A DNA stretch of 64,000 nucleotides from Vermamoeba vermiformis (taxonomy: Eukaryota > Tubulinea > Echinamoebida): positions 310,001-374,000 of the forward strand of contig JBEWZL010000236.1 in assembly GCA_045837725.1 (NCBI GenBank). The letters run 5' to 3'. Positions 36,601 to 49,923 of the stretch are shown here, in pieces; positions within the stretch are counted from its first letter, which is position 1; the number at the start of each line of letters is the position of its first letter. The position numbers and the translations under genes are program-made. The notes under the pieces were generated by a model. That model saw only the letters and a list, made by a program, of their open reading frames with translations. It was not told where the DNA came from and did no database searches.

Positions 36601-38704
36601 GCGTAATTGGACCTAAGTCAAAAAATTAGTTTTGGGTAAGCGATCTCGTGGGCAATTTTCCCGCACGTACTTTACTCTCAGGGTTGATAATTTGCACGAA
36701 TATCTCGAGTGACGAGCTGAACCTCTTGGCAGCAATGGCTTGCAAAATAACTGACTTGTCTTCTTCCGCACTGTTCGCGTACTTGTTGCAGAACACGAAC
36801 ACTGCATGAGCCTTATGCGCCGCTGCTCGAATCAAATCTTCTTCGACCTAACACGATCAGTAAAATTAGTATATTTAATACATTTTGAATAACAGTTTGT
36901 AATTTCTCAGCCAGATCCAGTCCCGGCAAAAAAGAAAAGATGTGAAATTTGGTGTTCTTACGAGAGGATTTCCACGCAAATAAGTGACGCGCTTGCCCTC
37001 AGGTACAGCGTTACGAATCAACGATTTCATGGCCGGTGAAGGCTTGTCAGGGCCTAGAATGACCAAGTCGATCGCTGCTTTGACCCACGTCTCTGAGAAC
37101 AATTCGTTCAAGAACTGTCGTAACTTTGACTCCGTTACGAATCCCGTTACTATCAAATGAATTGCATCGTTTGGCTTGTAAGATCCGTCGTAGACTGGAA
37201 ATTAATTCGATTGTTAACACACTGGCTATTACCGAATTAGGAAAAATAATTAATACCTGATATTTGCGAGAGAAGTCCCAGTAGTGATGAAGTTTGAATA
37301 GGGATCAAAATGAAAGTCCTAACATGAAAGAATGAGATCAGATCTGTGTACATAAAGTGCCCTATATTGACTTACACAATGATCAATAGCATGAGCAATA
37401 CTCGCCCTAATTCAGTCACTGGTGAAACGTCTCCATATCCCACGGTGGCTACAGTCTAATCAATAGCGGTCAAAGAAAATTGCCTGTCTGCAACGAAGGT
37501 AATTTTTAATTCTAAATATGGAAATGCGTGTTAAAAAGGATACGACCACGACCATGTATAATGCATTTTGCCATTGCTGTATAGTGTCATTGTACTCGAC
37601 TGTTATAAAAAACGTAGGTAAGCATTGGAACACCCGGGGAATAGTTTTTACGGTACTTACGCTCCACTTCGTATAGAAGGCCAGTTGCTACAAACACTAT
37701 ACATAATACTGAAAAGCCTATCGTAAGAATCTTCTGTTTGATTTCTAAGTACAAGTTGTTAGAAGATGCGGATTTGGTAAACTTGCATCTATTATACCTG
37801 AGATGGGAAACTTCAACGCTCGGTATAACCTGAATATTCGGAATGTAGCAAGACCTGTGCAGGCAGCAAAATTAAATCGGATTTAAAATTTAGGTGTTGC
37901 GTACCAGCAAGAAATCGAAATCCCAAGTTGCTATCTAAAACTTTCGCATCCGGTGGTACAAAAGTTGGAATAATAGTGATATAATCAATCCATGATGACC
38001 ATGCTATGAGGTAGCGCCCTCTAAAGTCATCAATAAGCAAAATTAGAAAAAGTAAACAAATCCGAATTTAGATGTGGCAATGATTAGTCTGTAGTCTGAT
38101 AGTCATAAAGTATATCATGATTACGTACCGTTTTTCCGCTAAGAATAGATCAAAAAAGAAGTATAACGTCAAAATTGAAGCAAAGGAAATGTCGATATAA
38201 AACAGGATGAAACGGATACTCAAGTCGTCTTCGAAATACGTTCCAATCACCCAACTGACAATAAATAAGAAACTAATAATAACTTGCACGATGGCCTATG
38301 AACAAAAATTAGTTAAGAGGTTGCCAACGCTAAATTCAGATTCGAATTTTAATTAAAATTTTAAAAATCGTATTTTATCATCTTACCAAGTATAGATTAG
38401 TTTTCGACACTAATAGTCCAAGCCTAACTCGCTTTCGAAGTGATTGGTTTTTCCTCGTCGGATTTATTTTTTCCGGTAGTACATCCTGCGCGCTTGAGCT
38501 TCTTGGGGAATGAATACCGGCCATTCTGGCAACGGATCTCTTAATACCCTCACCAGCATTACGTCCCCATAAATAATCATCTTCTAAGGAATGAACTTCT
38601 AACGAATTATTATTGCCTCCTCTGGATGAAGCCTCTTGCTGTCGCGCTTCTTCTCTTCGTTCTGCCGCAGCGAGATGTGTCCCGAGCGATAGACGCGCTG
38701 ACAT
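33670..38704 (-). CDS. Slo-family (BK-type) potassium channel with two RCK domains
   Basis: Start at 38704 with a long cytosolic N-terminus. About 20 short exons follow. Membrane part: S1-S3 (VQVIISFLFIVSWVIGTYF, ILTLYFFFDLFLAEKR, YLIAWSSWIDYITIIPTFV), an S4-like FRIFRLYRALK, S5 and the pore filter TVATVGYGDVSPVTELGR at 37390-37445. RCK1 shows VTGFVTESKLRQFLNELF, then VILGPDKPSPAMKSLIRN, RAAAHKAHAVFVFCNKYAN and SVILQAIAAKRF, the Slo order. A second RCK lies around 36200-34580. The C-terminus has a coiled-coil (SQAERISNLEEKLSLILEAV), a Lys-rich run and a Ser/Asp-rich end. Slo channels pass K+ and are gated by calcium, other ions or voltage through the RCK ring. Which ion gates this one cannot be read from the sequence. 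Confidence 0.85.
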
Positions 38705-39682
38705 TTAAGCGAGTCCAATGTGAGTCAGCTGTGGTCTGCTCCAGATAAAAGCGAATTGATTTGAGCGGATGGCGGTAAAAATTTTGAAGCATTACAAGTG
38801 CTTCATTTTCTAGCAAGTCATCGGATTTCGGACAGATAATATTACAAGTTTTGAAGAACGCAGAATTATTCGAAAAAGAGCTTCGAATTATTTTCAACGA
38901 ACTTCGGATGTGCTCCAAAAATAGTCAATTTTATTCATAAATTTTGCACTATCGCAAATGTTTACAATTCCATCACCTGTCAAAATGGGCTAATTTCAAA
39001 TGGTTCCCGAACTCATTTCACGCCACACCGTAATTATTACAACAAATTTTGACTTCCTCTTGATGAATAATTATTTTCGCTTCGTGCACTATTTAATATA
39101 CTATTGTTCTCGCATTCTTCATACAACTCGATTTTGGGAAAACAACAAATGTTGCGCACTCTCCCGACCCCCTAGGCACGCATCATATCAACCCCAAGGC
39201 AAGAATGCTGGGGATGGCCCGGAGTATTAGGAAAGTCCCACGTGACAGGGGCGCGGACGAGCGCCGACATTTTAGTTGTAGCGGAAAAAATTGGGTTGTA
39301 TGAATTTGAATGCGCAGAACAATAGTTCTAATGTGTGGACTGTTGTGTCCACTTGCTGTACAAAAATCAAGTTTGTGTGCGTGCACGAGTTTGTACAAGA
39401 CGGGACCAAAAGCACGCACACAAGAGGTCCCGCGACTGAACATCATTTTTGGTTATTTTTCAGCTCAAACAACAGCAGCACTAGCGTAACAATTTTGTTC
39501 GTAAGTATTTAAGAGGATCTTAGCTGCGACATTTCGGATTTAGTGAAACGTAATTTCTAAAATTTTACGAATATTCATTTTAAACGAGATTCAAAACGCC
39601 TAAATATTCTTTATCATAATTTTTAAAGATTTAACCACCTCTATCCAAGCTAATCCACTAAATCCGCACAGTTAATTTAACG
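38705..39682. other. Divergent intergenic with cluster of hairpins and a pseudoknot-like motif
   Basis: Lies between the channel gene (-) and the F-box gene (+). At 39316-39329 AGAAC-aata-GTTCT, at 39335-39352 GTGGAC-6-GTCCAC, and at 39373-39432 two interleaved perfect stems (12 bp: 39373-39384 with 39412-39423; 7 bp: 39401-39407 with 39426-39432), the topology of an H-type pseudoknot. No clear coding frame. Confidence 0.5.
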
Positions 39683-42418
39683 ATGGGCCAAAGCGAGACG
39701 AAACCCATCTCCACGGAAGCTCTAATGGATATGCTTCCTAACGAGGCTATTCTAGAAGTCTTGAAGCATCTCAGCATCAGCGATCTCAAGTGTACGTTAC
39801 TCATAATTTATTTTCGAATTTATCGCTAATATTTTGATTTATTACAGTAAATATCGCCCGCGTATCAAAAAGATTTTTCAAAATTAGCAAAGAAAAATTA
39901 TTGCGCCAAAGCTGCATGGATGTAATTTGCAAGTCGGGTAACATTGACAGAAATGAAGCCTTGGCCTTCTCTGAAATCTACAATGTGTACGTCCTATATT
40001 CTTGATCAATTTTTTATTAATTAGTATCATAGGGACTTCCATAAAGTCAAATTTATGAAGGACAAAGTGGAGGCAGAGTTGGAACGCAAACGAGTTTTTG
40101 ATTCCTTATTCTCCAAATTAGGAAAGATTAAGCAACCTTATATTAACCTCGTCCATGGAATCAAAATTGAGGAATTAAACAAAGCTTTGAGCGATGAGAA
40201 AGGTAATCACTAAATAAAATTAATATTGTGGATCTGACATTTAATTGTCCTTATTTAGACATTGAATTGTTCAAAAACAATTTCGGGTGCCATTACCTCA
40301 CCGTAGCCTACTGCAAGGCAAGATTTAAAGAAGATCAAAAGCTGTTATTAGAACTGATGCACAAAGTCAAGCCGCGCGATCAACTCGAGCTGATGGGAGT
40401 CATTACACCGCTCATGCGCGACGTTGAAAATCCAAGCGTAGAAGTGCGCGTTAAAGCTATTCAAACATTCGTTGTATTTTTCCAACCTCTCAGCGCCGTC
40501 ATCATCAAACTTGGTTTGATCCCGAAGTTGATGGATCTGTTCACCACGAAGCAACCCGCCGCACTGAAGGGTGCCGTAGGTTCATTAATGGCCAAGCTTT
40601 CAGGCAGTAAGTAGCGGGCTCCTTATAATATCTTGGTTTGCATCGTAACTGATCAGTGATCTTTTTGTAGGTGCTACTCAGGAGTTCTTGGAACAAAGAG
40701 GTCTTGAAAGATTAAGAACGTGCTTTGAGGAGCGCTTGGAGGCCTCTGTCGAATCTGACAAGAGCTACGCAGAGATCATTTTCAACTGCCACGAAGCAGG
40801 TACTTTACGCGTCTCAATGTCAACTCTTCTGCGTTTTTTGGCGATAATTTGATTTTATACGGCCCGCAGACGCTCTTTATTGTCATACTATAGATAACTA
40901 ATGTCATATATAGTGCTCAAGGACGAGGCAAATTGGCCCAAGTATGACACGTTCCTTCAGAAGTCATTGGCCCGTGACGCGTTCTGCGTGTACACCTCAT
41001 GGGCTTTGGTATATATGGAATATCTCAAGGGCGAGCCTAGTGAAGCGACAGTACGTCACAGTGCCTCACAGGTGCGCGGACCTGGCGAGCATGCCTCGAA
41101 ACGTACGTCACGCAGTACTATTTACTCAATTTTAATTCGTAATATCAAAAGACCTCAAGCACACATTCGAAGCGATGCTGTCGAAGTTTGATCACCCCGA
41201 GAACGAGCTCATTATGCCTGCTAAGAAGACATTCGCCAAGATGATGTCCATGTTCGAAAGCACACGTAAGTTTTATCTTCCTCTTGCCTAGTGTTTAAAA
41301 CCGTTACTTAACTGTCATCCGTGTGACCCATAGACATGAGCTCATTGCGCCCTTTGTTGCGTGGAGAGTTGACGCGTGACATTTTCTTGCAAGTAGTCGA
41401 CATGTTGGGACAAGCCGTGACCAAGGGTATGACTTAGTCTGCAGTCTCACGTCCAAGTGCACATTACTAACAACGTGTAGATGGTGTCGACGCTACCGAG
41501 CTGGGCAATGTGTGCGCCTTGTTGGCTGAAGCGCGTGCCACATTCAATGACAAACAATGTGCCTTCTGGTTCAACTGGTTGCTCGAGAAGATCAACACCG
41601 GAGGTAACAAGCGCATTACATAATCTATTCATAGTAACATACTAACTGTTAGATAGATGTAAAACAACGAGCCTTCAGTGTGGATCCGAACTTGATGTTC
41701 TACGAGCAAGAAGTCGCTTTTGGCAATCACTCGCCATTCGACGGAAGAATCATGACGCACGCTTATATTACTTCGGGCAAGTGGTACTTTGAAGTTAAAG
41801 TCTTGGGTGCTCCCAACAAGGTCACTGTGGGCTGGGCCAAGTAAGCAATTACGACACTTTGGATCACGTATGCACAAAGCTAACTCTCATTTAGTATTGA
41901 GCTCAACCCTCCCATTACCTATTCTATGACTTGCCCTCTTAAAGAAGCTGACCACGAAATCGTTATTGGCTGCTTCATTGACATGGAGAAGCGAGAAATT
42001 TCTTACGCGATCGACGGCGAAAAGCAAGACCAGAAGTACCAAATGGATATTATTAACGTCAAATACGCACCTTATATTAGACTCGGACCTGGTGGCGAAT
42101 GCCAGGTAATACATCTTGACCGTTCCTTTTTTTAGGTCGGATTCTTACTTAACTTCTTCTCATTAGGTTAACTTTGGCCGAGATGCCTTCGTTCATCCTC
42201 AAGCAGACATGCGCGCCTTCAATCAAAACGTCATTACCTTCGAGAAGTTGCTGTACAAGAAGATCGAATCCATCGCCGCCGAGATGCAGCAGTTGCGAGT
42301 TGACTTGGAGGCTTCAATTGACGGTGTCGAAGAGCGGTTGGCTAGCAAAATATCAAAGGTCTCAGACCGCGTTAGCGACTTGTCTCGCCGCGTGGACAGC
42401 ATTCCTAGGCAGCAATAA
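39683..42418 (+). CDS. F-box, armadillo-like and SPRY domain protein with coiled-coil end
   Basis: Start at 39683. MGQSETK is a good N-myristoylation signal (Gly2, Thr6). An F-box follows (MLPNEAILEVLKHLSISDLK then IARVSKRFFKIS). Middle exons give armadillo/HEAT-like helices (ELMGVITPLMRDVENPSVEV, LIPKLMDLFTTKQPAALKGA, CALLAEARATFNDKQCAFW). The SPRY domain starts near 41650 (FSVDPNLMFYEQEVAFG, AYITSGKWYFEVKVLG, KVTVGWAN) and runs to IRLGPGGECQ. The C-terminus is a coiled-coil of about 60 residues (MQQLRVDLEASIDGVEERLA). The exon around 40910-41102 can be read with or without a 21-nt intron in the same frame. Likely an adaptor that brings a target to a ubiquitin ligase at a membrane; that role is inference. 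Confidence 0.75.
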
Positions 42419-43219
42419 ATTTTTAATTTAAGCACCGATCCCAACAACACCTTTGTAGTTTCGTGCTAGTCTTATAATCAACCCCTGTGCATTGATTATA
42501 AACGTCAATTGGTTCGCAGCGTCAAAGGTTTGCGTTGTGGTAAGACTAAGATCGAACCGTTTGTTTAAATTTTATTTTTGTAATCCATTAGGGTAGCTTG
42601 TATCTTGACAATTATGGCAAAAAATTGCTTCAATATAATTTCACTTTTAAAATTAATTTGCTTCGGAGGACCTTTTTTCATGTTTTACCCGAATTTCAGA
42701 GAGGCGCGCACGGGAACTGGATCGTCTTCTGAAATGCTTCAAAGACTAACTACATGAATTAGTATGCTGACAGAACCGTCTAAACCAGCTTGCATGGAGT
42801 AGACATTGCACAATGGAGCAATCCGTTCGAGTCAAAAGATCCGGAGGTGCGCACACGTCGGAACGTAGATTACCGCGAGTGGATATATGGCCGTTACAGA
42901 GCCTAAATTACTAACTATGTGCTAATGTAACGTTACCGAAGCGAATGGAATCGATTGATCTAGTAAGACTAAGCTAGTCGCATGGTATCTGTTGCAGCCA
43001 GAGAACGAGTGGTGTTTGGACAAAATAGGAATTGGCTCAAATTCGCGTAAATTATGAAAACAAATTACCGAACCACGAGTACAATTCACGACGCACCGTT
43101 CACCAAGACTCGCGAAATTTCACCCCACGTGGTTTCGAAGATAAATAGCCCACGCTGCGTGCTTTTCTTTCAATCAACAAAACAACACCACAACACAAGC
43201 TACTTAATACTAATCAAAT
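42419..43219. promoter_or_regulatory. Actin upstream region
   Basis: 800 bp between the F-box/SPRY gene and actin, both on the plus strand. A TATA-like ATAAATAG lies at 43141-43148, about 72 bp before the actin start codon. A CACGTG (E-box) is at about 43127. Strong expression of the actin gene would fit but is not shown. Confidence 0.5.
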
Positions 43220-44470
<1,251 letters not shown>

Positions 44471-45269
44471 ACGGCCAATCAGCACCGACCTCTTGTTCAT
44501 AGCTTTTGTTCATAGTTTGTAGTTAGTTTTATCCCGTAGAATTTTATAGCTATGTAGTTATTTGTGAATAAAGATAGTTTATGCCCAATACAATTTCCCG
44601 TGGTGAGCGCCCAGCCTATTATCGTATAGAAACCGACCGAACGCAGAATCTTTTCTACAAGAACAACGTCCAGAATACTCATAATGATTAAATCGCTCCT
44701 TGTGACTTTATTGCTATTTAATACATCGTTGCTAGTACTGCTCTGGTGACGCGAATGAAGGCATCTGAGGAGTGAATTAGTAAGGTGTCGATGAGTGTGG
44801 CAATGGTAGTAAGAAAATACGAATGATCTGTATCAGTGAACAAGCGTTTAAATCTGTCATTAATGATCAGACGATGTCAGCTCTTCCAAAACTGCGCTTA
44901 TTACGGTCATCAAAACAGATCCAGAAAACAAAAACATTTGAACGTGGTTCAGAATTACCTTCATGGTGCTGCCTCTTCAAAAGAGTATGGATTGCTTCAT
45001 TATGATAATTAACGTGCCACCGATCGTTATTTATTATCACTTGTAATGAAATTTCGGAAGATTCACATTGCCGCTGCGCACGGGTCAGGCCTTTCCGAAC
45101 ATATTCGCAACTACAACGTACACACGCGCTTGTTACGCTTCCTAATGCTTTACTTTTGTTCTGGGGTCTTTCCTCGAATCCAAATAGAAAAATATTGCTG
45201 ATGTCAATAATCTTTTATTCATACATACATTGAGACAGGATGCGCCTCCACTACCGAAGTATTATTGTT
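44471..45269. other. Intergenic after actin
   Basis: Actin 3' UTR with polyadenylation signal at 44567-44572, then AT-rich sequence up to the 3' end of the next LRR gene (-). No gene recognised. Confidence 0.6.
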
Positions 45270-46365
45270 TTAAATCTTATCCTCTTCCTTAGGACCATAT
45301 AGAACAAATTCTACGAGCTGTTCTCTCGATATTTTCGTTTCTTTGAGCTCTGATTGTCTCTTAGTGTACTGCCAAATACGACTGATATGCATGTGATTTA
45401 GAAAAAGATTATTTTTGCTGTCGTATTTATCCTGAGACAAGTATAGAATGGCTGGTACCAATGACTCTTCGGTGATCAATGATACGAAGTTCGAATAAAA
45501 TAGTGTTTTTGCAACCACATACATTCTAGTCATACGTTTTTTTCGTAGTTCATTGTCGCGGCACATTTTTGATATTTCGGGATAAAAATGGTATCTCGAA
45601 TCAGCCCATTCCCACGAACAATTCATATCTTCGATCATCGGGTTTTGTTGGATCCATCGTTCAATGAACCGTTGAGTCTCTAAATCTTCATAAACATCGA
45701 AATTATCTCGAACGTTAATTTTTTTCAACATTAATCTTGGAGCGTTTTGCCAAGCCATAAGTAGTGCTTTGAAACCATCGACTGTCATCTTATTACCCTC
45801 CAAATTAATAGATTTTAGTCTAATTTTGCTACCCTGACTCCAAGCCTCGGATAATTTAAGTATTTTTGCGTCATCTAGTCCCGCGTAATAGAGTCTCAAT
45901 TCGACCAATCGCTCGTTCTCTTTTAAACCTTCAACCAGATTGACCATATGATCCATAGTGAGACGCGCGTCTCTAATTCGACTGGTCGTCATATCAATCG
46001 TCAAATGAGTCAAACTAGTAATGTTGGCCAAAAAAGTGATGCTTTTCGGGATCGATCCGACAATCGGCAATTTTGATAGAATATTTGCATGCGCGGTAGC
46101 CTCGAATACAGCCTGTATTAAATCAATCGATTTGTCTGACTTGATGGTAATGGATTTAATCGTCTTATTGTTCCGCAGTGCTTTTGCCAGATGTGGGATC
46201 GCATCCCGATCGAACTTTCCGTCCTCGATTTGAAGCTCATATAAATCAGTGCTATTCGATAGATATTCCATAAGAGCCTTCGAGGTGTCTTTATGCGCGG
46301 AGATGCTGCGTATACCGAGTTGACGTCCGTAGTCCAATCTAGTCGCATAAATATTTCGCAGTCGA
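45270..46365 (-). CDS. LRR protein, 5' end uncertain
   Basis: Open frame of about 365 codons. It enters at an acceptor TTACAG near 46366 (SRLRNIYATRLDYGRQLGIR), so a short upstream exon with the start codon is probably missing from my reading. LRR-type units: TDLYELQIEDGKFDRDAIPH, KTIKSITIKSDK, ERLVELRLYYAGLDDAKILK, IRLKSINLEGNKMTVDGFKA. The C-terminal third (from about residue 240) is helical and charged without repeats, and no F-box-like tail is visible. Similar in style to the other ribonuclease-inhibitor-like LRR proteins in this window. Partner unknown. Confidence 0.65.
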
Positions 46366-46947
46366 CTGTAACAATAAAATTACGTTTTTCAACATAGAAC
46401 GACCACACTTATATCTTAAAGTTATATTTCTGTACAAAGTGGTCCCTGAATTGACGGCAATTGATGCGAAGTGCCGTAACTTTTGGTTGGTAAGCCAGAT
46501 GCTGGATTTGTTTTTTCTGATCTTCGCATCACAACAAAATTAACGACTAATTCCATCGCGATAAATCATAATATTAATAATAGAGTGCCTCGTAAGCAAT
46601 TACAAGCACTTTTGAATTATTTTGAATTATTTTTTAAAATTAACGCCTCCGATCTGTTCGGCCATTGTGCTGCAACTATTCGGGTCGTACTTTCGATTTG
46701 TAACACTCTTATTAATACAATCTTATTGATAGGTGTGCGACTTCATATTGAGAAGATTTTGTACAGGCGATTTAGGGGACCCGGACTCTATTGTTTGAGT
46801 TTTTTCTGCCATCTTTGTAAACAAATTCCAGTAAATTTCGCACAATAGTGGTGAGTTATTATCACTTTATACATGGCTAATGATTACTCAGTTTATTTTT
46901 GATGTGTTAGATCCGAACCACACGCGACCTCGAAAAGTGCCTCGGCA
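46366..46947. other. Upstream region of the USP-transposase gene
   Basis: Divergent region between an LRR gene (-) and the fusion gene (+). I compared it by eye with the 3' repeat region at 49924-50203 and found no terminal inverted repeat, only the short shared string aagtgcct. Nothing else recognised. Confidence 0.45.
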
Positions 46948-49885
46948 ATGGCCAAAGTAGTAAACCTTGGTGCCACATGCTACATTAGCAGTTCTTTACA
47001 GCTATTATTTAGTATTGAAGCTTTCCGTGAGCTTGTTATATCATCAAAACCTACACACAAACTTGCGATTGAATTTCGACAGATTATCACACTTATGAAG
47101 AGTAATAAAACAATTCATATCGAACCATTAACAAGGCTATTGAAAATATCAAAAGCAAGCTACCAAAAAGAACACCGTGATTTACAAGAGTTTCTGCTCA
47201 ATTTATTGGACAAGTTAACTGAAGACTCTGAGTTCAAGCGAATTATAAAGCAAGTTTTTGGTGGTGCCTTACAACGTAATGGTTCAGAATTAATGGAGCC
47301 TTTTATAGGTACAAATGACTGCTGCAACTCGACTTAATTTCAATTGACTTTATAATTTAGATATTTCAATTCCAGTTGCCCCCGGCAATGTTGTGGACAG
47401 TTTAGTTCAACTTTTCAGCAGTGTACATAACATTTGCATAAGACTTGGATTTTAACTTATTCAATGATAAGGACTGGGGTTCACACAAATTTTTGACATT
47501 CCCCACTGCATTAGTCCTCCACCTTAAGCGTTTTGATAATCTGGGCAACAAGAATGAAGCGAAGTTTCACTTCAAGTCAACTCTAGTTATTCCAGCAAAG
47601 CTCAGTTGTAGTGGTCATGCAGAGACCTACCAACTCAAATCAATAATAGTGCACCAAGGAACTGCTAAACAGGGTCACTACGTAACCTACAGCCTTGCGA
47701 ACAACCAATGGCTTGAACTCAATGATGCAGTCGTCTCAAAGGTAGTCAAAGTATGCCATTTTGCAGGTTCTAACCTCAATGTAGGCTCCCAAAGACTTCA
47801 TGCAGAGGTTATTTGAGGGAATTGCAAGTGCTTATATCTTAGTGTACTGCACACAGCGTATTTCATCCCCAACCAAGTCCAGACCCACACGAATTATTGG
47901 AAATGAATCACAGCAATTTAATGATTTTATGGAATGGGACTCAACATCATGTCAAAGTGATCCAATAGAGATATCAGATAGTGAATATGAAGCAAACGAA
48001 AGTGATGATATGAGTGAATCAATTGAAGAAGATAATGAAGAGACATCAGAAGTCGCAAGTCCTGCAGCAGTGAAAGAAGGTATTGATTTCTCATTCATTA
48101 ATCATTTTGATAACCATTACTGGCAGCTAAACTTCAAGCAAAACTGTCTGGGTGGAAAAACGATGGGAGTAAATTCAAGCCCAAAACTTCTCAACCATTG
48201 ACAAACCCAGGACCAAAGCACCAGCTCATCTTAACAAAAATTAATGCAATACGTCATCAACTGGGAAAGCCAAAACTGTCTTCAACACTACGTGTCACAG
48301 AGCTTGACTGTTACTTACTTATGATGAATGACATAATTGAACATATTGAAAAAACAACAGATGCAAATCTGCACATCAAAGCAGTCGATTTGCGCGCTTA
48401 TCTTGGTGTTAGAATTGCACAACAATTATCGCCAGGTCATTCTGTTGATGACTCTTGGGCCTCCTTTTTGCATTCACGCGCCATGTGGGGCAACAGGTGG
48501 ATTGCTAAAACAATGCTAAAAGATGAATTCAAGTTTATACACCGGAACAAAAAGTAAGTTCGTTGTTCACTCACTGTAATGGTTCTTACCTTTGGTCTTA
48601 GGTATGATGTGTACTTTGTTTGGGCAGCTCTGAATCAAACCTACTCAGAAATATGGGTGCCATTCAGCCACCTTGCTTTAGATGATAAAGCAAATGCTTG
48701 GAAAGGAAGGTCAATTTACAAGATTTACAGATTACGCAAGCCATTCCCTTGGGCAATGTTAGAATATGTCATTATTGATGAAAGTGGATGGATGTCTGGC
48801 TTCATTCCTCGATATGGACTGTTTGCTACCATAACAGACAAGTTCAAGAAATGGCGAGAGTTATATCACGCCTTCAAAACAGGTCAACTTTCGCAAAGAC
48901 CTCTACCATTTAAAACAATGTTTCCACGAGCATCAAAGACAAATTTCGATTTGGAAAAAGCCGTCAGTTTTTTATTGTCAAGACTCCCTGACAAACAAAG
49001 GCACGTTTATGACTTTATTAGAGAACCCACAAATTATGAAGAATGGAACAATCTGACAACTCGAAACTTATCACACTATCATGTATTTTGTGACAGAGAG
49101 TTTTCCTCACTATGGCAGCACCTGCAAAAGCACAATATTGGATACACTGTTGGCATTATTGGAACATCACACCCTAACCTGTTTCAAAACAACCTTGCTC
49201 ATTGTTTACAGCCAGGACAATGGCGCAGCTTAACAAACGACTCAGATATCATCATGTCATTCTATGACCCTCAAGGCAAGACCTGTCACTGGGCTAGTAA
49301 TCGAGGAACAGCAGCCTCAATTTCTGAAAAAGTAATTGATGGAAACAAAAAGAAAAAGCTTGCATACTCTGCTCCCCACTTGGTGCAACAATATCGGACA
49401 TACTTCAGTTCTGTGGATAAGCATAACTCCAAAGCCAAGAAGTTTAAGTGGCCCTACCGGATTCGAAAAGTAACAGAGCGCTTAGTATTTGCAGATTGGG
49501 AGCGCTCTGCTCAAGTTCAGGCAGAAACACTCTTCAAAAGACTCACCAACAGTGATATTCCTGCCAAGAAATTTCTTGCCAATTTAGCGCGCTCCCTGGT
49601 AGAGGAATTCCAATCAAAAAGGAAACGAAACTACACAATAGAAGCGTTAGATCTTGTGCGCGCCAGTGGAAAGCATAATCCATACACCCACACCTGTGCG
49701 TACGAATTTGGCAACTCCAAGCGTTGTTTCTTTTGTCAAACTCAAAAGATATCTTCTTCTACACTGTAAGTATGTGTAGGTGTACTTTTGTCAAACTAAT
49801 TAATTGCCTTAGCTACAAGTGCATTCAGTGCAAAGTTGCCTTACACAAGAAGTGCTGGAAGAAATTCAAAGGTGTAAATCTTTAA
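46948..49885 (+). CDS. Fusion of ubiquitin-specific protease and piggyBac transposase
   Basis: Seven exon blocks: 46948-47308, 47361-47420, 47443-47741, 47785-48079, 48127-48553, 48602-49765 and 49813-49885. Together 2679 nt, exactly 893 codons including the stop. Residues 1-265 form a USP domain: Cys box NLGATCYISSSLQLLF (Cys11), LVLHLKRF, His box GHYVTYSLANNQWLELNDA (His219), closing AYILVYC. The zinc ribbon usual between these boxes is absent. Residues about 265-340 are an acidic linker (IEISDSEYE, MSESIEEDNEE). A piggyBac (DDE_Tnp_1_7-like) transposase follows: VDLRAYLGVRIAQQLSPG, SHLALDDKANAWKGRS, VIIDESGWMSGF, YHVFCDREFSSLW. It ends in the Cys-rich zinc finger CFFCQ...YKCIKCKVALHKKCWKKF. 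The second join (47420/47443) needs a 22-nt intron or one indel. Other joins look normal. Confidence 0.8.
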
Positions 49886-49923
49886 GTTTTGTACAAGGAG
49901 TTATCAGTTAACTATTGTGTGAA

